Assembly (NCBI GenBank): GCA_016906335.1
Contig: JADEYG010000015.1
Span: 372,001 to 436,000, forward strand
Source: Novakomyces olei
Taxonomy: Eukaryota; Ascomycota; Novakomycetes; Novakomycetales; Novakomycetaceae
Direction: 5' to 3'
Length of the DNA stretch: 64,000 nt
Shown here: in pieces, positions 45,204 to 56,792 of the stretch
Numbering within the stretch: the first letter of the stretch is position 1
Layout: each line of letters opens with the position of its first letter
Notes under the pieces: generated by a model
What the model saw: only the letters and a program-made list of their open reading frames with translations
Database searches by the model: none
What the model was told of the DNA's origin: nothing
Program-made: the position numbers and the translations under genes

Positions 45204-45525
45204 ACGCGTTCTGTCCCGATTTGATTATTAATACACGAAACGTGTCGCGTACGTATGCATTACTCGCACGTGTGACTATATTACGATTACAAATAAGGCG
45301 AATTAGTCGAAGCTTACTTGTATATACTGAGTATCTCGCGACTCCTCGGGTTAAATTCGCGATACAACGCTAATTATACGCGTCTAGCCCATATATCAAA
45401 AGCATGTAACACGCGTTTCTCATATAAAAAATTATTATATATATATATATCGTATATACACAAACCCAACCCATTCTCGCGACGAGCTACTCACGGCTGC
45501 CGGCCTACCGTCTCTTTTAACGCGT
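45204..45525 (+). promoter_or_regulatory. Cluster of four MCB (ACGCGT) boxes before rnr1
   Basis: ACGCGT is present at 45204-45209, 45378-45383, 45411-45416 and 45520-45525, the last ending 19 bp before the rnr1 start codon. The palindromic hexamer is the MluI cell-cycle box bound by MBF in yeasts, which drives G1/S transcription of ribonucleotide reductase. Regulation here is inferred from motif and target identity. Confidence 0.75.
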
Positions 45526-45544
45526 ATTTCTTTGGCCAGACGCT

Positions 45545-48309
45545 ATGTTTGTCTACAAGCGCGATGGCCGTAAGGAGCGAGTTGCCTTTGATAAGATCAC
45601 TGCTCGTGTTTCCCGGCTTTGCTATGGTTTAGACCCGGACCATGTTGATCCTGTGCATATAACTCAGAAAGTGATTTCGGGCGTGTACCATGGCGTTACT
45701 ACCGTCCAGCTGGATAATCTGGCTGCTGAAACCGCGGCGTATCTCACTACAAAGGTAAGACGGCCTTTAGGTCTTGACTCTTGTGTTTTGTATACTGTTT
45801 GCTTTATTTTAATATCTTATGCGGTTTTCTGTAAGGCCGTGTTTGATTTGCTCACGATACGTGGAGCATCTTTTGAATTTTCTGTACTATCTACCTCATC
45901 TGCACTACCTGATTCATCTTTTTGACTTTCTCTGTGCTTACAAGCTCCTCGGCCCTATGTAAAACAAATGACTAACCTGAAAAATAGCACCCTGATTATG
46001 CCGTTCTGGCAGCACGTATCGCAGTATCAAACTTGCACAAACAGACGAAAAAAGCCTTTTCCGCAGTTGTGCAAGATTTGTATGACTATGTAAACCCGAA
46101 AAACAGCAAGCACTCTCCCATGATCTCTGACGAGACTTATCGTGCAGTTATGGATCACAAGGAAGAGCTTGATTCTGCAATCATCTATGATCGCGATTTC
46201 ACATACAACTATTTCGGGTTCAAGACTTTGGAGCGCAGCTACCTGCTTCGTCTCAATGGCAAAGTTGCCGAGCGTCCACAGCATATGATTATGCGTGTGG
46301 CTGTTGGCATCCACGGCCACGATGTTGAAAAGGCGATTGAAACTTATAATCTGATGTCGGCCCGGTACTTTACGCACGGCAGTCCCACTCTGTTCAACGC
46401 AGGCACACCGAACCCGCAAATGTCGTCTTGTTTCCTTGTCTCTATGAAAGAGGATAGTATCGAGGGCATTTATGATACACTCAAGACTTGTGCAATGATC
46501 TCCAAAATGGCTGGTGGCATCGGCCTGCATGTCCATCAAATTCGGGCAACTGGCAGTTACATTGCTGGCACAAACGGCACCAGTAATGGGCTTATTCCTA
46601 TGCTGCGTGTGTTCAACAACACTGCCCGCTACGTTGATCAAGGGGGCAACAAACGGCCTGGAGCTTTTGCTGTATATATTGAGCCCTGGCACGCTGATGT
46701 ATTCGACTTTATTGATCTGCGAAAGAACCATGGAAAAGACGAGCAGCGAGCGCGAGATCTTTTTTACGCCCTTTGGATCCCCGACTTGTTTATGAAGCGT
46801 GTTGAGGCCAATGAAGAATGGAGTCTTTTCTGTCCCAACGAGGCACCAGGACTGGCAGACTGCTATGGAGAAGAGTTTGAGGAGCTGTTCACAAAGTACG
46901 AAAAGGAAGGCCGTGCCCGTAAGACTATCCCGGCACAAAAGCTCTGGTACGCTGTCCTGGAAGCCCAGTCAGAGACAGGCAATCCGTTTATGCTGTATAA
47001 GGACGCGTGCAACCGTAAATCCAACCAAAAGAACTTGGGTGTCATTAAATCGTCCAACTTGTGTACCGAAATCATCGAGTATTCTGCACCGGACGAGGTG
47101 GCAGTGTGCAATTTAGGCAGTATTGCTCTGCCCTCCTGTGTGGACAATGGCACTTATGACTTTGCCAAGCTGCATCAAGTAGCTAAAGTACTGGCAAAGA
47201 ACTTGAACAAGGTCATTGATGTTAATTTCTATCCCGTGGAGGCAGCTCGACGTAGTAATATGCGCAACAGACCCATTGGTTTGGGAGTGCAGGGATTGGC
47301 GGATACGTTCCTCGCTCTTAAAATGCCATGGGAATCCAGAGCGGCTAAAGAGCTCAATATTAAAATCTTTGAGACTATTTACCATGCAGCACTGGAGGCC
47401 TCTTGTGAACTAGCTCAAGAGCAAGGCCCCTATAGCTCGTATGAAGGCTCGCCCGTGTCGCAGGGCATTTTGCAGTATGATATGTGGAACGTTGTGCCTA
47501 CTGATCTTTGGGACTGGGACGAACTAAAGGCCAAAATCGCTAAACACGGTATTAGAAACTCGCTGCTAGTAGCGCCAATGCCAACGGCCTCTACGTCCCA
47601 AATTCTGGGCTTCAATGAATGCTTTGAGCCTTACACTTCCAACATGTACTCGCGGCGTGTTCTCTCAGGCGAGTTTCAAGTAGTCAACCCTTGGCTGCTT
47701 CGTGATCTGGTTGACCGTGGATTATGGAACGATCGTGTACGTAACCAGATTATTGCTGATGGTGGATCTGTGCAAAACGTGCCCTCGTTGCCTCAGGATG
47801 TTAAAGACCTGTATAAGACAGTGTGGGAGATTTCACAAAAGACCGTGATTGACTATGCTGCTGATAGAGGAGCCTTTATTGATCAGTCTCAGTCGCTTAA
47901 TATCCATATTAAAAATCCGTCTTTTGGCAAAATTACGAGCATGCACTTTTACGGATGGAAGAAGGGACTGAAAACGGGCATGTATTATCTCCGCACGATG
48001 GCTGCTTCCGCCGCTATTCAATTTACAGTCGATCAGACGGCCAAATTTACGAATGAAGAGCGCGCAGCAGCTCCTGCTGCTCAGACGGCCGCCTCTCCAG
48101 CGGCCAATGGTAATGCAAAGAACAAGATTGGTGCTGAGCAGGAGGATAAAGCGGAAAAGGGCAGCAAGTATGCACTAGAGCTGCGAAATGATGAGAATGA
48201 GAACCCGTTGAGAGGTAAAGGAGGAGACGGCAAGAATTCTAGCTATGACGAGGCAGTTTTGGCGTGCTCTATTAATAACCCGGGTGCTTGTGAAATGTGT
48301 TCTGGCTGA
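45545..48309 (+). CDS. RNR1/cdc22: Ribonucleotide reductase large subunit
   Basis: Two exons (45545-45754, 45988-48309) with a 233-nt intron give 843 residues. The first exon holds the ATP-cone ([20 protein letters not shown]), the allosteric activity site. Catalytic features include [20 protein letters not shown] with an active-site cysteine, [10 protein letters not shown], and [20 protein letters not shown]. The C-terminal tail after about residue 750 is Ala/Lys-rich, a variable linker, and ends in [11 protein letters not shown], the redox-shuttling cysteine pair. The enzyme makes dNDPs with the small subunit Rnr2. Loss of the mid-protein intron pattern common in filamentous fungi is not informative alone. 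The ACGCGT cluster upstream suggests G1/S control. Confidence 0.97.
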
Positions 48310-49028
48310 TCCCTGAAATAAGATGTAATAATACCTTTTTATTAAATTTTATTTCATTTAAATCAGTTTATAGTCGTGTTTTTAATACAGGGATTGGGAG
48401 AATTAGTAAAGAAAAACTATTTACTCGAGCACGAGGGTGTTGGCAGCACATGGAAGGCTGTATAAGCCTGGGATGAAGGGTTGACGACCACGGCGGTGAG
48501 GGTAAACATGGCCCGCAGTCGTGTACTGGAATCACAGCAGCTTAGTTTAATCTACGTATATAGAGTCATATACGCTTTAATATAAATAGTAATGTTATCT
48601 TATGAAATGCGCGTGCTACTGAATAGGCACTAGTCTCGCTGAATTAGACAAATGTGGCTCCGATCCTTGTTTAGGAGCAATTGCTCTCCATCATTTGGAT
48701 TTATTCTGAATTATGAGAAGGTTGAATGTAGTGTTTATTATAATTTTGTGTTTATTGTAATTTTGTGTATATAATTTTATTTTATTATAATTTTGTTTTT
48801 ATTATAATTTTGTGTTATTATAATTTTGTGTTATTATAATTTTGTTTTTATTATAATTAACCCTATCCCCTACACTATTTATTAGGGTAATGTTGGAGGC
48901 ATACTCGATACCAATAATACAAGAGGATTAGTAATTGGATAGACGATTTAATGCTTGTATATATATCGTATTTAAATAGATAAAGATAAATAAAATTTAA
49001 ATGTCTGTACCCAATCATTCATCTGCCA
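48310..49028. other. Intergenic with TTATAATTTTG repeats
   Basis: Contains an AT-rich repeat at 48735-48860 in which variants of TTATTATAATTTTGTG recur about seven times. No gene recognised. Confidence 0.7.
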
Positions 49029-50069
49029 ATGGCTGACGTACCACTCGACGCAAACGCTCACTGCCCCGGAACAGAATCTTCTCTTGCGGGTCAGTCGGCC
49101 GCTTGTGAAGGCTGCCCGAACCAGCAAGTGTGTGCGACTGCCCCGAAAGGCCCAGACCCCGATGTTCCTTTGATCGCAGAGCGATTATCGCAGGTAAGGC
49201 AAAAGCTTCTTGTGCTCAGCGGCAAAGGCGGTGTGGGCAAATCCACGTTTGCCGCACAACTGGCATGGGCGCTTTCACGGGATGAAGACTGCCAGGTGGG
49301 ATGTATGGACGTGGATATATGCGGCCCGAGTCTGCCAAAGATTATGGGCGTCGAAAACGAGCAGATCCATACGAGCGGGTCCGGATGGTCGCCCGTCTAT
49401 ATCGCGGACAATTTGGGCATTATTTCCATTGCGTTCCTTCTCCCATCCCCCGATAGTGCGGTTGTATGGAGGGGACCGAAAAAGAACGGGATGATTAAGC
49501 AGTTTTTAAAGGACGTAGAGTGGGGGCCACTGGACTACCTCGTGGTGGACACCCCACCGGGCACGAGTGACGAGCATTTAAGCGTGGCGCAGTATTTGCG
49601 GCAGGCTCAGGAAGGACTGGAACAGGATGGGAGTATGCAGAATTCTTACGGGAGTGGGACTGGAGCAATTATCGTGACTACTCCACAAGAAGTTGCCCTG
49701 CTTGATGTTCGAAAGGAGATTTCGTTTTGCCGCAAGGCGAATATACCAATATACGGTGTAGTGGAGAACATGTCGGGGTTTGTTTGCCCTTCGTGCCGGG
49801 GAGAATCCTACATTTTCAGGCCTACTACTGGAGGTGCAGAAGCCTTGTGCCGGGAACTGGGCCTCGAGTTCCTTGGCCGGCTTCCTCTTGATCCCCGGAT
49901 CGCTCGTGCCTGTGACTATGGTAAGAGCTTTGTCGATGAGTGCCCGGAAAGCCCCGCGGCAGTTGCCCTCGAGGGGATTGTTAAACGGTTGTGTAAGCGG
50001 ATTGGCACAGAGTGGACCCCGGCGGGGGACACGGACTCTGCCTACGGCGGGAGCGAGAGTGGTCACTGA
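49029..50069 (+). CDS. NBP35: Nbp35, cytosolic Fe-S cluster scaffold ATPase
   Basis: Single exon, 346 residues. The N-terminal cluster motif is C-x13-C-x2-C-x5-C (Cys12, 26, 29, 35; [11 protein letters not shown]), which separates Nbp35 from Cfd1. The deviant Walker A is [20 protein letters not shown], followed by [17 protein letters not shown] and [18 protein letters not shown]. The C-terminal bridging cysteines are in FVCPSCRGE, the CPxC that binds the shared 4Fe-4S cluster with Cfd1. It starts cytosolic and nuclear Fe-S protein assembly. A short insert ([17 protein letters not shown]) before the [15 protein letters not shown] block is unusual but lies in a loop. The stop is followed by atx1, 463 bp on, same strand. 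Confidence 0.96.
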   Translation: MADVPLDANAHCPGTESSLAGQSAACEGCPNQQVCATAPKGPDPDVPLIAERLSQVRQKLLVLSGKGGVGKSTFAAQLAWALSRDEDCQVGCMDVDICGPSLPKIMGVENEQIHTSGSGWSPVYIADNLGIISIAFLLPSPDSAVVWRGPKKNGMIKQFLKDVEWGPLDYLVVDTPPGTSDEHLSVAQYLRQAQEGLEQDGSMQNSYGSGTGAIIVTTPQEVALLDVRKEISFCRKANIPIYGVVENMSGFVCPSCRGESYIFRPTTGGAEALCRELGLEFLGRLPLDPRIARACDYGKSFVDECPESPAAVALEGIVKRLCKRIGTEWTPAGDTDSAYGGSESGH

Positions 50070-50532
50070 CGGAGTGCAAGGGGTTTCAATTTGTTACGAA
50101 AAAAGGGGTAATGACAGCAGATAAAAGTAGGATCGAAAGCTTAAAGGGAGTATGGGACGGGGTTTCCGGCAAACGGCGTATGTGTTTAATCCCAACGTTG
50201 GTAATTGTACATAAATAATATGACAAATTAATATAATAACAGATAATAATAGACAATAATTAGATAATATAATAGACGATAATAATAAACAATGTAATAG
50301 ACAGTATAATAGATAATATAGGAGATGATACAATCGCCTTAACAATTGCGTCTTTTCTCCAATCTAATGTTCAAGGGTTAGGGTTAGTATTGTGGTTATT
50401 AGTAATATGGCCTCTGTTGGCAGCGCCTGCCTCTGAGCGCGACCAGTCAATGTGCCCACATTTACTGAATAAAAAGGCGGCTTTCCGATCAGTGTAGGAT
50501 CGTGCGCTCTATATACTGCTCCTGCTTTCGCA
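50070..50532. other. Intergenic with AT-rich repeats and two TTAGGG units
   Basis: Tracts of ATAATAGACAATA between 50215 and 50330, and GGGTTAGGGTTAG at about 50380-50392. No gene recognised. Confidence 0.6.
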
Positions 50533-50827
50533 ATGGTAAGCCCGTGAAAAGGACTGATCTTACGTTCAAGGCAAAGTACGAATTCAAGGTGGAAATGTCT
50601 TGCAGCGGCTGCTCAAATGCTGTAAACCGGTCGCTTTCCAAGCTGGACGGTACTGTAAAACAGCGCTTGGCAGGTTTGCTAATATACGATTAGGCGTCAC
50701 CGACATTGATATTTCTTTGCAAGATCAAAATGTACGCGTCACTACACGCGACGATGTCTCGTTCGATACAGTACGGAACCGGATTGCACAGACAGGCAAG
50801 ACTATTATTAGTGGAAGCGTTGTTTAG
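50533..50827 (+). CDS. ATX1: Atx1-type copper chaperone
   Basis: Three exons: 50533-50535 (just the ATG), 50571-50649 and 50694-50827. Spliced, they encode 71 residues, the usual Atx1 size. Introns of 35 and 44 nt have branch sites ACTGAT and GCTAAT and end in AAG and TAG. The protein begins MAKYEFKVEMSCSGCSNAVN, with MSCSGC as the copper-binding MxCxxC motif. It continues RSLSKLDGVTDIDISLQDQN in a ferredoxin-like fold and ends TIISGSVV. The family delivers Cu(I) to the Golgi P-type ATPase Ccc2. Skipping the ATG exon would leave only an internal Met at residue 10, past the first strand. Confidence 0.9.
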
Positions 50828-51240
50828 AAAAGGCTTAATACGGGACTGACAATCTGGCTGATGATTAAGGCGAGGGACGCGTGTAACGGAGTAGTGCATC
50901 CACAAAGCTTTACTTTAATAGTGTTAAATAATCAAACAATTGCTACTAATCGATCGTCGTCTAGTACATACGTGTAGATGCAGTCATGCTGTTGCCAGCC
51001 GCACCATTTACAACAGTCAAAAAGGCACCAGGGAAAATAATTGTATAAACGAATAAAAGGTACATGAACAGCTGCCAACTCCTACCGTGGTTCACCGAAT
51101 AATCACATAAAACTCATCAAAAAGGAAGACCTTGAAAGCAAGTGATTGACTGATAGTGTGGCCAACAACCAACAACCAATCATCAATAATAATAATAATC
51201 AATCGTCAATAACAATAACAATAATCAATCATCAAAATTT
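50828..51240. other. Intergenic 3' region of atx1
   Basis: No gene recognised; it merges into simple CAATAATAA-type repeats from about 51180. Confidence 0.5.
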
Positions 51241-51352
51241 AATATCAATATCAATATCAATATCAATATCAATATCAACATCAACACCAATATCAATATC
51301 AACATCAATACCAATACCAATATCAATCAATAATCAATAATCAATCAATCAC
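51241..51352. repeat. (ATCAAT)n hexanucleotide repeat
   Basis: About 18 imperfect units, with ATCAAC and ACCAAT variants, lying just past the 3' end of crz1. Confidence 0.93.
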
Positions 51353-51363
51353 ATAATCTATGC

Positions 51364-53751
51364 CTAATTATACACATCCTGTCTCCTTTCTACCGGCAGC
51401 TCCTGTACACCAGGCACAGCTCCACCTTCCAACAGTAACGGTTTCACACACGCTTTCCCAATATCCGAGCGGAAATGCCGTCCAAGAGCATCCATACGAG
51501 CAAACCGTTTCCCACAGCCCCATTGAGACCCATCGCGCAAGAACCCTCGGCACTGGAACTCTTTATCTCCTGAATGAAGCCGCTCATGACGTCGACGATC
51601 GTGTTGCCGGGCAAAGGGCTTCCCGCAGATTGAGCAATGGTAGGGTTTTTCGTCCGTATGAGTCCGCTGGTGGCTTCGTAGATTATAGGCCCGGGTAAAC
51701 CGTTTCCCACACCCTGGCATAGGGCAAATAAAAGTAGCAGGATTTTTAAGCTCACGCTGAGACTGCCTCTCCTTCGCACTCGTCTCCCCAGAGCCCGTTA
51801 GTATATGCTCGCGGGCAGCCGAAGTGCTTCGCGATCTTCCATTGTACTTGCTAGCGTTCGGCATATCTCCATCCGCTTCGACAGAGAGACTCCTGCCCCG
51901 CGCTGACCAATCGGATCCTGCCGTGCTTGAGGCCGGAGAAAGAGGAGCCAGAAAGCTGTCTCGTGTCGTATCGTTGCTCGATACTGAGGAGACGGATTCG
52001 CCCCTTAATCTTCTGGCAACAGAGCTGAAACTGCCGCCGCCGTCGCCACCGCCGCCTCCGCCAAAGCTGGCTGGAGACTCGGTGCTGCCACCGAAATGCG
52101 TGTCACCCGTATCCCCCCTACCGCCTCCCGGAGTATGGTTAGGGTTAGGGTTAGGGTTAGGGTTAAGAGTACTGACTCGACGTATTTCGTCCAGGCTTGC
52201 AGCGTTGGCAAGAGAGTCCGGAGTCGCTGTTGCCACTGCTGCAGGCGCTTGAGGCGACTTTGGCCAGCAGTCGTACTCGATCTTGCTGGCCTGCATCAGG
52301 CGGGTCTGCTTCCCCGGGGACGAAGGTACGATATTTATTTGTGGTGGGGGCCCACTATCCGACTCTGACCTCTCCAATCCGTGCATGTGGGGGAACAGCG
52401 GGTCCGTGTAGTGGAGCGCATAGCGCCCTCCAGCGTCAGCGGTGTTGCTGGTAAAAGAGCGCAGCCCAGTAGTGCCTCCGCGGCCAGTCATATTGCTGAA
52501 ATAAGCAGGCGAGTAGTCCGTCTGTCCTGAAGGGAGGGACTCTTGCCGTCCAGGCGCCAGCGACGACTGAGCACCTTGGCCAGACGGATGGCTTGAAAAG
52601 GCGGCAAAAGCAGCGGGAGTATACAGGCCGGAATCGATGTTGGCAAACGTATTAGTATAAGAATTAGCGTCCAAGGCAGAGGGAGACATGTGGGCATTCA
52701 GGTTCGTGTCCAGGTTCGTGTCCAGGTTCGTGTCCAGGTTCGTGTCCAGGTTCAACTGCTCCTCCATTGGCGGCTGAGAGTCGTAAGCGGCCGTGTGCAC
52801 ATAGTCCGTGCCGTCTGGTATATTGGAATCGTCGATAAAAGTCTGTGCCCACGCCGGGCCAGGGCCGTTTGTTCCCGGATCGGCGCCGAGGTTGAGCTTG
52901 AAGCTCTCGGCAAAAGCTTCTGCAGCTGGATCTGCCGGGCTTGTAGACGCAATACAGGGACTAGCGTCGCCAGCGACGCTAATATTGCCGTCTCTAATAT
53001 TGCCGTCTCTGCTTACAGTGTTGAGGGAGACGCTTGAGACATCGGAAAAGGCAGAGCAGTTTGATAAGGAGCGGCTCCGTAACGAGAGCATATCGTGGGC
53101 CGAAGTGGCATCGAGCTCTGGCGTAGACGATGCCGCTACTAGCGGCATCATGCGGCCAAGCGTGGCTGTCTTTGGGGACAGGTGATGGTCAAAATGGATA
53201 GAGGGATGCCCCGTTGCCGACGAAGCATGTAATGGCACCTGTCCCGTCTCATAGTCGGGCTCCAGCATTGCAGCAGCTACAGCTTCGCTCTGGTCGTTTG
53301 ACGGCAGCGAAGGCGGGTTTTGCAGTATTCCGTCCTGCACAATAACCGCCTCCTCTCCTTCTTTGCCCACTCTGTGTCCACGGCCGCTCCTTTCCCTTTC
53401 CCCAGCATTCCCGTCTCCAACTTGTGCTCCTCCGTCCGGTGACGTGTTTTGCTGAGCAGGCCAGGCGAACGGCAGTGGTGGAGCGCCAGTGGCGCTATAT
53501 GCGTGAGAAGACGCAGCGCTTCTCACGGGCGAAGACGGCACGGATATAGATACTTGGTGGCCAGACTGAGTGTGGTTTAATGGCGAAACAAGGTTGCTCG
53601 GAGGCGACAGGAAATCAGAGCCAATCTCGCCCGTCGGGAACATACTAAACTCCGTATCCACACGCAGCTCGTTCTGCCTGGACCGCATTTTGTGCGGGAA
53701 ACTCGGCACTCCGTAGGAAAAGGGCTCAGCGGGGTCCTCAGTGGGATCCAT
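51364..53751 (-). CDS. CRZ1/prz1: Crz1/Prz1-like calcineurin-responsive zinc-finger factor
   Basis: Single exon, 795 residues. The DNA-binding region is at about 673-780: two C2H2 fingers ([20 protein letters not shown], then [20 protein letters not shown]) and a third with a long Cys-Cys loop ([20 protein letters not shown]) ending [18 protein letters not shown], the pattern of Crz1/Crz[12 protein letters not shown] segment near residue 470 fits the PxIxIT calcineurin-docking consensus, and VSISVPSSP near residue 68 is related. The rest is Ser/Pro/Asn-rich, with repeats [15 protein letters not shown] (about 333-350) and an NPNPNPNPN tract encoded by telomere-type DNA. The family enters the nucleus when calcineurin dephosphorylates it under calcium or cell-wall stress. 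Confidence 0.9.
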   Translation of the reverse strand: MDPTEDPAEPFSYGVPSFPHKMRSRQNELRVDTEFSMFPTGEIGSDFLSPPSNLVSPLNHTQSGHQVSISVPSSPVRSAASSHAYSATGAPPLPFAWPAQQNTSPDGGAQVGDGNAGERERSGRGHRVGKEGEEAVIVQDGILQNPPSLPSNDQSEAVAAAMLEPDYETGQVPLHASSATGHPSIHFDHHLSPKTATLGRMMPLVAASSTPELDATSAHDMLSLRSRSLSNCSAFSDVSSVSLNTVSRDGNIRDGNISVAGDASPCIASTSPADPAAEAFAESFKLNLGADPGTNGPGPAWAQTFIDDSNIPDGTDYVHTAAYDSQPPMEEQLNLDTNLDTNLDTNLDTNLNAHMSPSALDANSYTNTFANIDSGLYTPAAFAAFSSHPSGQGAQSSLAPGRQESLPSGQTDYSPAYFSNMTGRGGTTGLRSFTSNTADAGGRYALHYTDPLFPHMHGLERSESDSGPPPQINIVPSSPGKQTRLMQASKIEYDCWPKSPQAPAAVATATPDSLANAASLDEIRRVSTLNPNPNPNPNHTPGGGRGDTGDTHFGGSTESPASFGGGGGGDGGGSFSSVARRLRGESVSSVSSNDTTRDSFLAPLSPASSTAGSDWSARGRSLSVEADGDMPNASKYNGRSRSTSAAREHILTGSGETSAKERQSQRELKNPATFICPMPGCGKRFTRAYNLRSHQRTHTDEKPYHCSICGKPFARQHDRRRHERLHSGDKEFQCRGFLRDGSQWGCGKRFARMDALGRHFRSDIGKACVKPLLLEGGAVPGVQELPVERRQDVYN
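52139..52165. repeat. Telomere-type (TTAGGG)n inside the crz1 coding region
   Basis: Four perfect TTAGGG units plus a partial one. On the coding (minus) strand they read as alternating Asn-Pro codons in frame with crz1, so the tract is translated. Confidence 0.95.
52692..52756. repeat. 15-bp coding tandem repeat in crz1
   Basis: Four to five copies of GTTCGTGTCCAG with fixed phase. They encode the Asn-Leu-Asp-Thr repeat on the minus strand. Confidence 0.9.
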
Positions 53752-54684
53752 TCGCCAAGACTTGCGTCAGTCTGCAGTAGAGTTGTAAGCGGACCAGTGC
53801 TCACAGGAAACCCAAATAAAAGACGAAACAAACGAGAGGGGTGTGCTGCTGCGTCCGTAAACACGCACTCACAGCCAACACTAAGGCTCAAAGTGGGAAA
53901 TTGGTTGCAAGAATGGGCGGGAAACGATCAGGAGCCAAGCAGATTGAATAATAAAAAGACGAGTGAGTACAAACACAGGGCTCTGGTCGGTTCAAGCCGG
54001 CGACACAGGCATCGAGGCTGTAGTCCGGCCCAGTACCAACACTGATCAGTCACTGACAGTTTTGAGCAGCAGTCGTATGCTGACCAGCGGCTCAATAACG
54101 TCGAGAAAACTCAGAATTATGGATTGCCCAGTGTCGCGTTTTGATGGATTTTATTTTGCGTATATAAAGATAATTCAGTCTGATCACATATATATCCAAT
54201 AACTTTTCATATTACCTAACCCTCTGCAATAGTGAGTGTGTATGTATATATTATGGAAATATGGTACTACATAAACGTGAAAAATTAGGTTATTGGTTTA
54301 TGGCGGTTTAGTCAATTGCTGTTAATTGTGTATACAGAGTAAATATCTGATTATAGACAACTGTCATTTGTAGCTTGAGCGCGCAATATACACACTGTGC
54401 ACGCGTGTTTGCGTCCACACTGTCGTCGCTCTGTCAACATTTTATTAGTCAGCGCGTGCGAATATTCATTCAACAGGCCGCCTGCCGCATGGTTTGCGTC
54501 CAATATTACTTGCTGCTGTACTCCTCGGAAGACATTTTAATAGAACAGGGTTTCCCCTACCGGAAAACTTGTGGAACCCAACCGACGCCGCCAGGGTTTT
54601 CGGTTACGAGGCCAAACTAGTCGAGCGCCCGCGAACAAGCAATGTAGCAGCAAGATGGGATAATGGCAGGCACATTCTACAAGA
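53752..54684. other. Intergenic upstream of crz1
   Basis: About 0.9 kb. Open frames at 54375-54660 have no recognisable domain and no splice context. Probably the crz1 promoter and 5' leader. Confidence 0.45.
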
Positions 54685-54829
<145 letters not shown>

Positions 54830-54920
54830 GTTTGGCGCTACTAAATATAAATATTATCAGATAGAGGCAAACTGCCGAGGACACAGAGGCACGAGACTTG
54901 CGATTAAAAAGCAAAACAGA

Positions 54921-56792
54921 CTACAGAGCCAATGCGGCAAGGCAAAGAGCTAATACTCCAGCCAACTCTACTACTCCAACACGGCTTCCGTTTATGGCAC
55001 TGCTCTTAGCAGTCGATTTAGGACTGGCAGTGACCTGCCCATCCGCCTTATGCTTTTGCGTGTACGTAGGGGCATAGTACTTTGTGGTCATACTAACGGT
55101 TTTCGTGTGCGCTGGCGGCACAATCTTTGTGGTATTGGCCACCGGGATGGACCAGTCAAACATGGAGGCGGGATAGAATATCCTTGGCTGACCGTGGACA
55201 ATGGGTACGGAGCCGAGAGCACCGTTTGCTCCTACTGTAAAGTTTTCACGTTGTACAATATCCACCACAGTCTCGCCTTCCTTGTACCCTGACGTGTCAA
55301 TCTTAACCGCCGCCTTTTCCGCCATGACGCCCCAGGCGCCCATAATTGCCAGCACATGGCCGCGCTGGAAAACGAGCTCCATCTCTGTCCACGCCAGCAG
55401 TGTGGCCTGTGTTTCAATCCATTTGGGATCCTGCTGCATTACGCGTTTACGGAACCGGTTGCACAGTGAGAGCAGTGAATAATACGGATTAGTTGTGTCG
55501 TACCCAGAGACCCACAGCGGCTCTCGGTTATACGGGTCCTCTGCGCCGCTAAAGTGTTGCTCAGAGCCATAATAAACGATAGGGATGCCGTCCCACAGCA
55601 GGGTGAAAGCCAGCAGATTCATTGCCCGGCCTTGATCCGCATTTTCAGAGGCAAACCGTGGCCGATCATGGTTCTCTGAAAAGGTTCCCAGTAATAAAGT
55701 ATCCGAGCAAGTGGCACGCAGCTTTTCAATCGTCTTTGCCAGGTAGGAGATACCGGATCCATTGAAGGCAAACGTCATTCCATAATGCAGAGGGAAATTG
55801 AGCACACTGGGCAAAGCATTGTCCTGGTAAGAACAGAGCCTCTCCACACTGTCTGTATACATTTCCCCAATGCAAAAGCCACCAGCTGCGTCTACAATGC
55901 CGGGGAAGATTTGCCGAGGCATCGATTTGACTGCATCGAGTCGGTAGCCATCCACATCGTACTTTTGGCCCAGAAACTTCATATACTTTTGCAGGCCATC
56001 GATCACCTCGGGCTGCGAAGTGTCCAGGTCTGGCAGCACGAGCTTATCGTCGCCGTTCCAGCATCCAAGGGCAGACGTTTCGTTCTCCCAGTCTACCCAA
56101 CAAAATTTATGGTAATACTTTTCTTTATTAAATGGTTTCATTGAAGAAAAATCAACAGCATCGTGTGGGCCGTGTGCTGCCTCATTGTTCAGGACGACAT
56201 CAAGCATTACCCAAATGTCGCGTTTATGGCAAGCGTCAACAAGGCTTTTGAAACTGTCCTGGTCACCGAAGTGTTCATTCAGCTCATAGAAATCGTTTGG
56301 CCAGTACCCGTGATAAGGATCGCCCGTTTGCGGTGTTCCTTCCACGTTTTTCGCCACTGGCGATATCCAAATCTAAAGGAGGGGGATCGTTAGGACGAGT
56401 AGAAAGGAAAGGATTAGTCAATTGACCGATTAAAGGATTAACAATTGAACCTTGACTTAACAGAAGCGAGAGGAAAAAAGCATAAAGTGTGTAAACAAAT
56501 CAAAAATGGCAAGCTAACTGAAACGGTGTATACAAGCAAAACTTACAGCATCAAAACCCATGCCCTCGATATAGTCGAGCTTGCGTTCAATTCCGGCCCA
56601 AGTTCCACCACAAGAAGGCCTCCGGCCAAGAGCACAATCCTTGGAAACTGAACCATCAGACAGAGCAAACCTGTCAGTCAAGAGCTGGTAGATAGAACGT
56701 GTGCGCCATTCCTTTGTAGGCCTTGGCTTGCTTTCGGCGTAGGAAACAAATATCGCTGTTACAAGGCCGATTAGTCGAATAATGTACAACAT
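54921..56792 (-). CDS. GPI-anchored GH13 alpha-amylase-family protein, AgtA-like
   Basis: Two exons (56547-56792, 54921-56372) with a 174-nt intron give 565 residues. A signal peptide MLYIIRLIGLVTAIFVSYAE starts it, and a Ser-rich stretch with the hydrophobic end VGVVELAGVLALCLAALAL is a GPI-attachment signal. The GH13 (beta/alpha)8 core includes IYQLLTDRFAL, GTWAGIERKLDYIEGMGFDA|IWISPV, region I DVVLNNEAAHG, region II DGYRLDAVKSM (nucleophile Asp), region III GEMYTD (acid/base Glu) and region IV FSENHDRPRF. All three carboxylates are kept. The two histidines of Taka-amylase (NH in region I and KH in region II) are Asn and Ser. That pattern and the GPI signal suggest a cell-wall alpha-glucan transglycosylase rather than a secreted amylase. 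Confidence 0.9.

Noticed and set aside
46027-46938. 303-codon ORF on the minus strand
   Set aside because: Antisense to the rnr1 coding exon; rnr1 is certain by family motifs and this frame shows no domain.
52139-52165. Chromosome end or subtelomere
   Set aside because: The TTAGGG units are few, internal and inside an intact gene; single-copy housekeeping genes continue on both sides.
54375-54660. Two overlapping plus-strand ORFs with a membrane-like start
   Set aside because: No conserved motif, no splice context, and the second runs into the AAT array.
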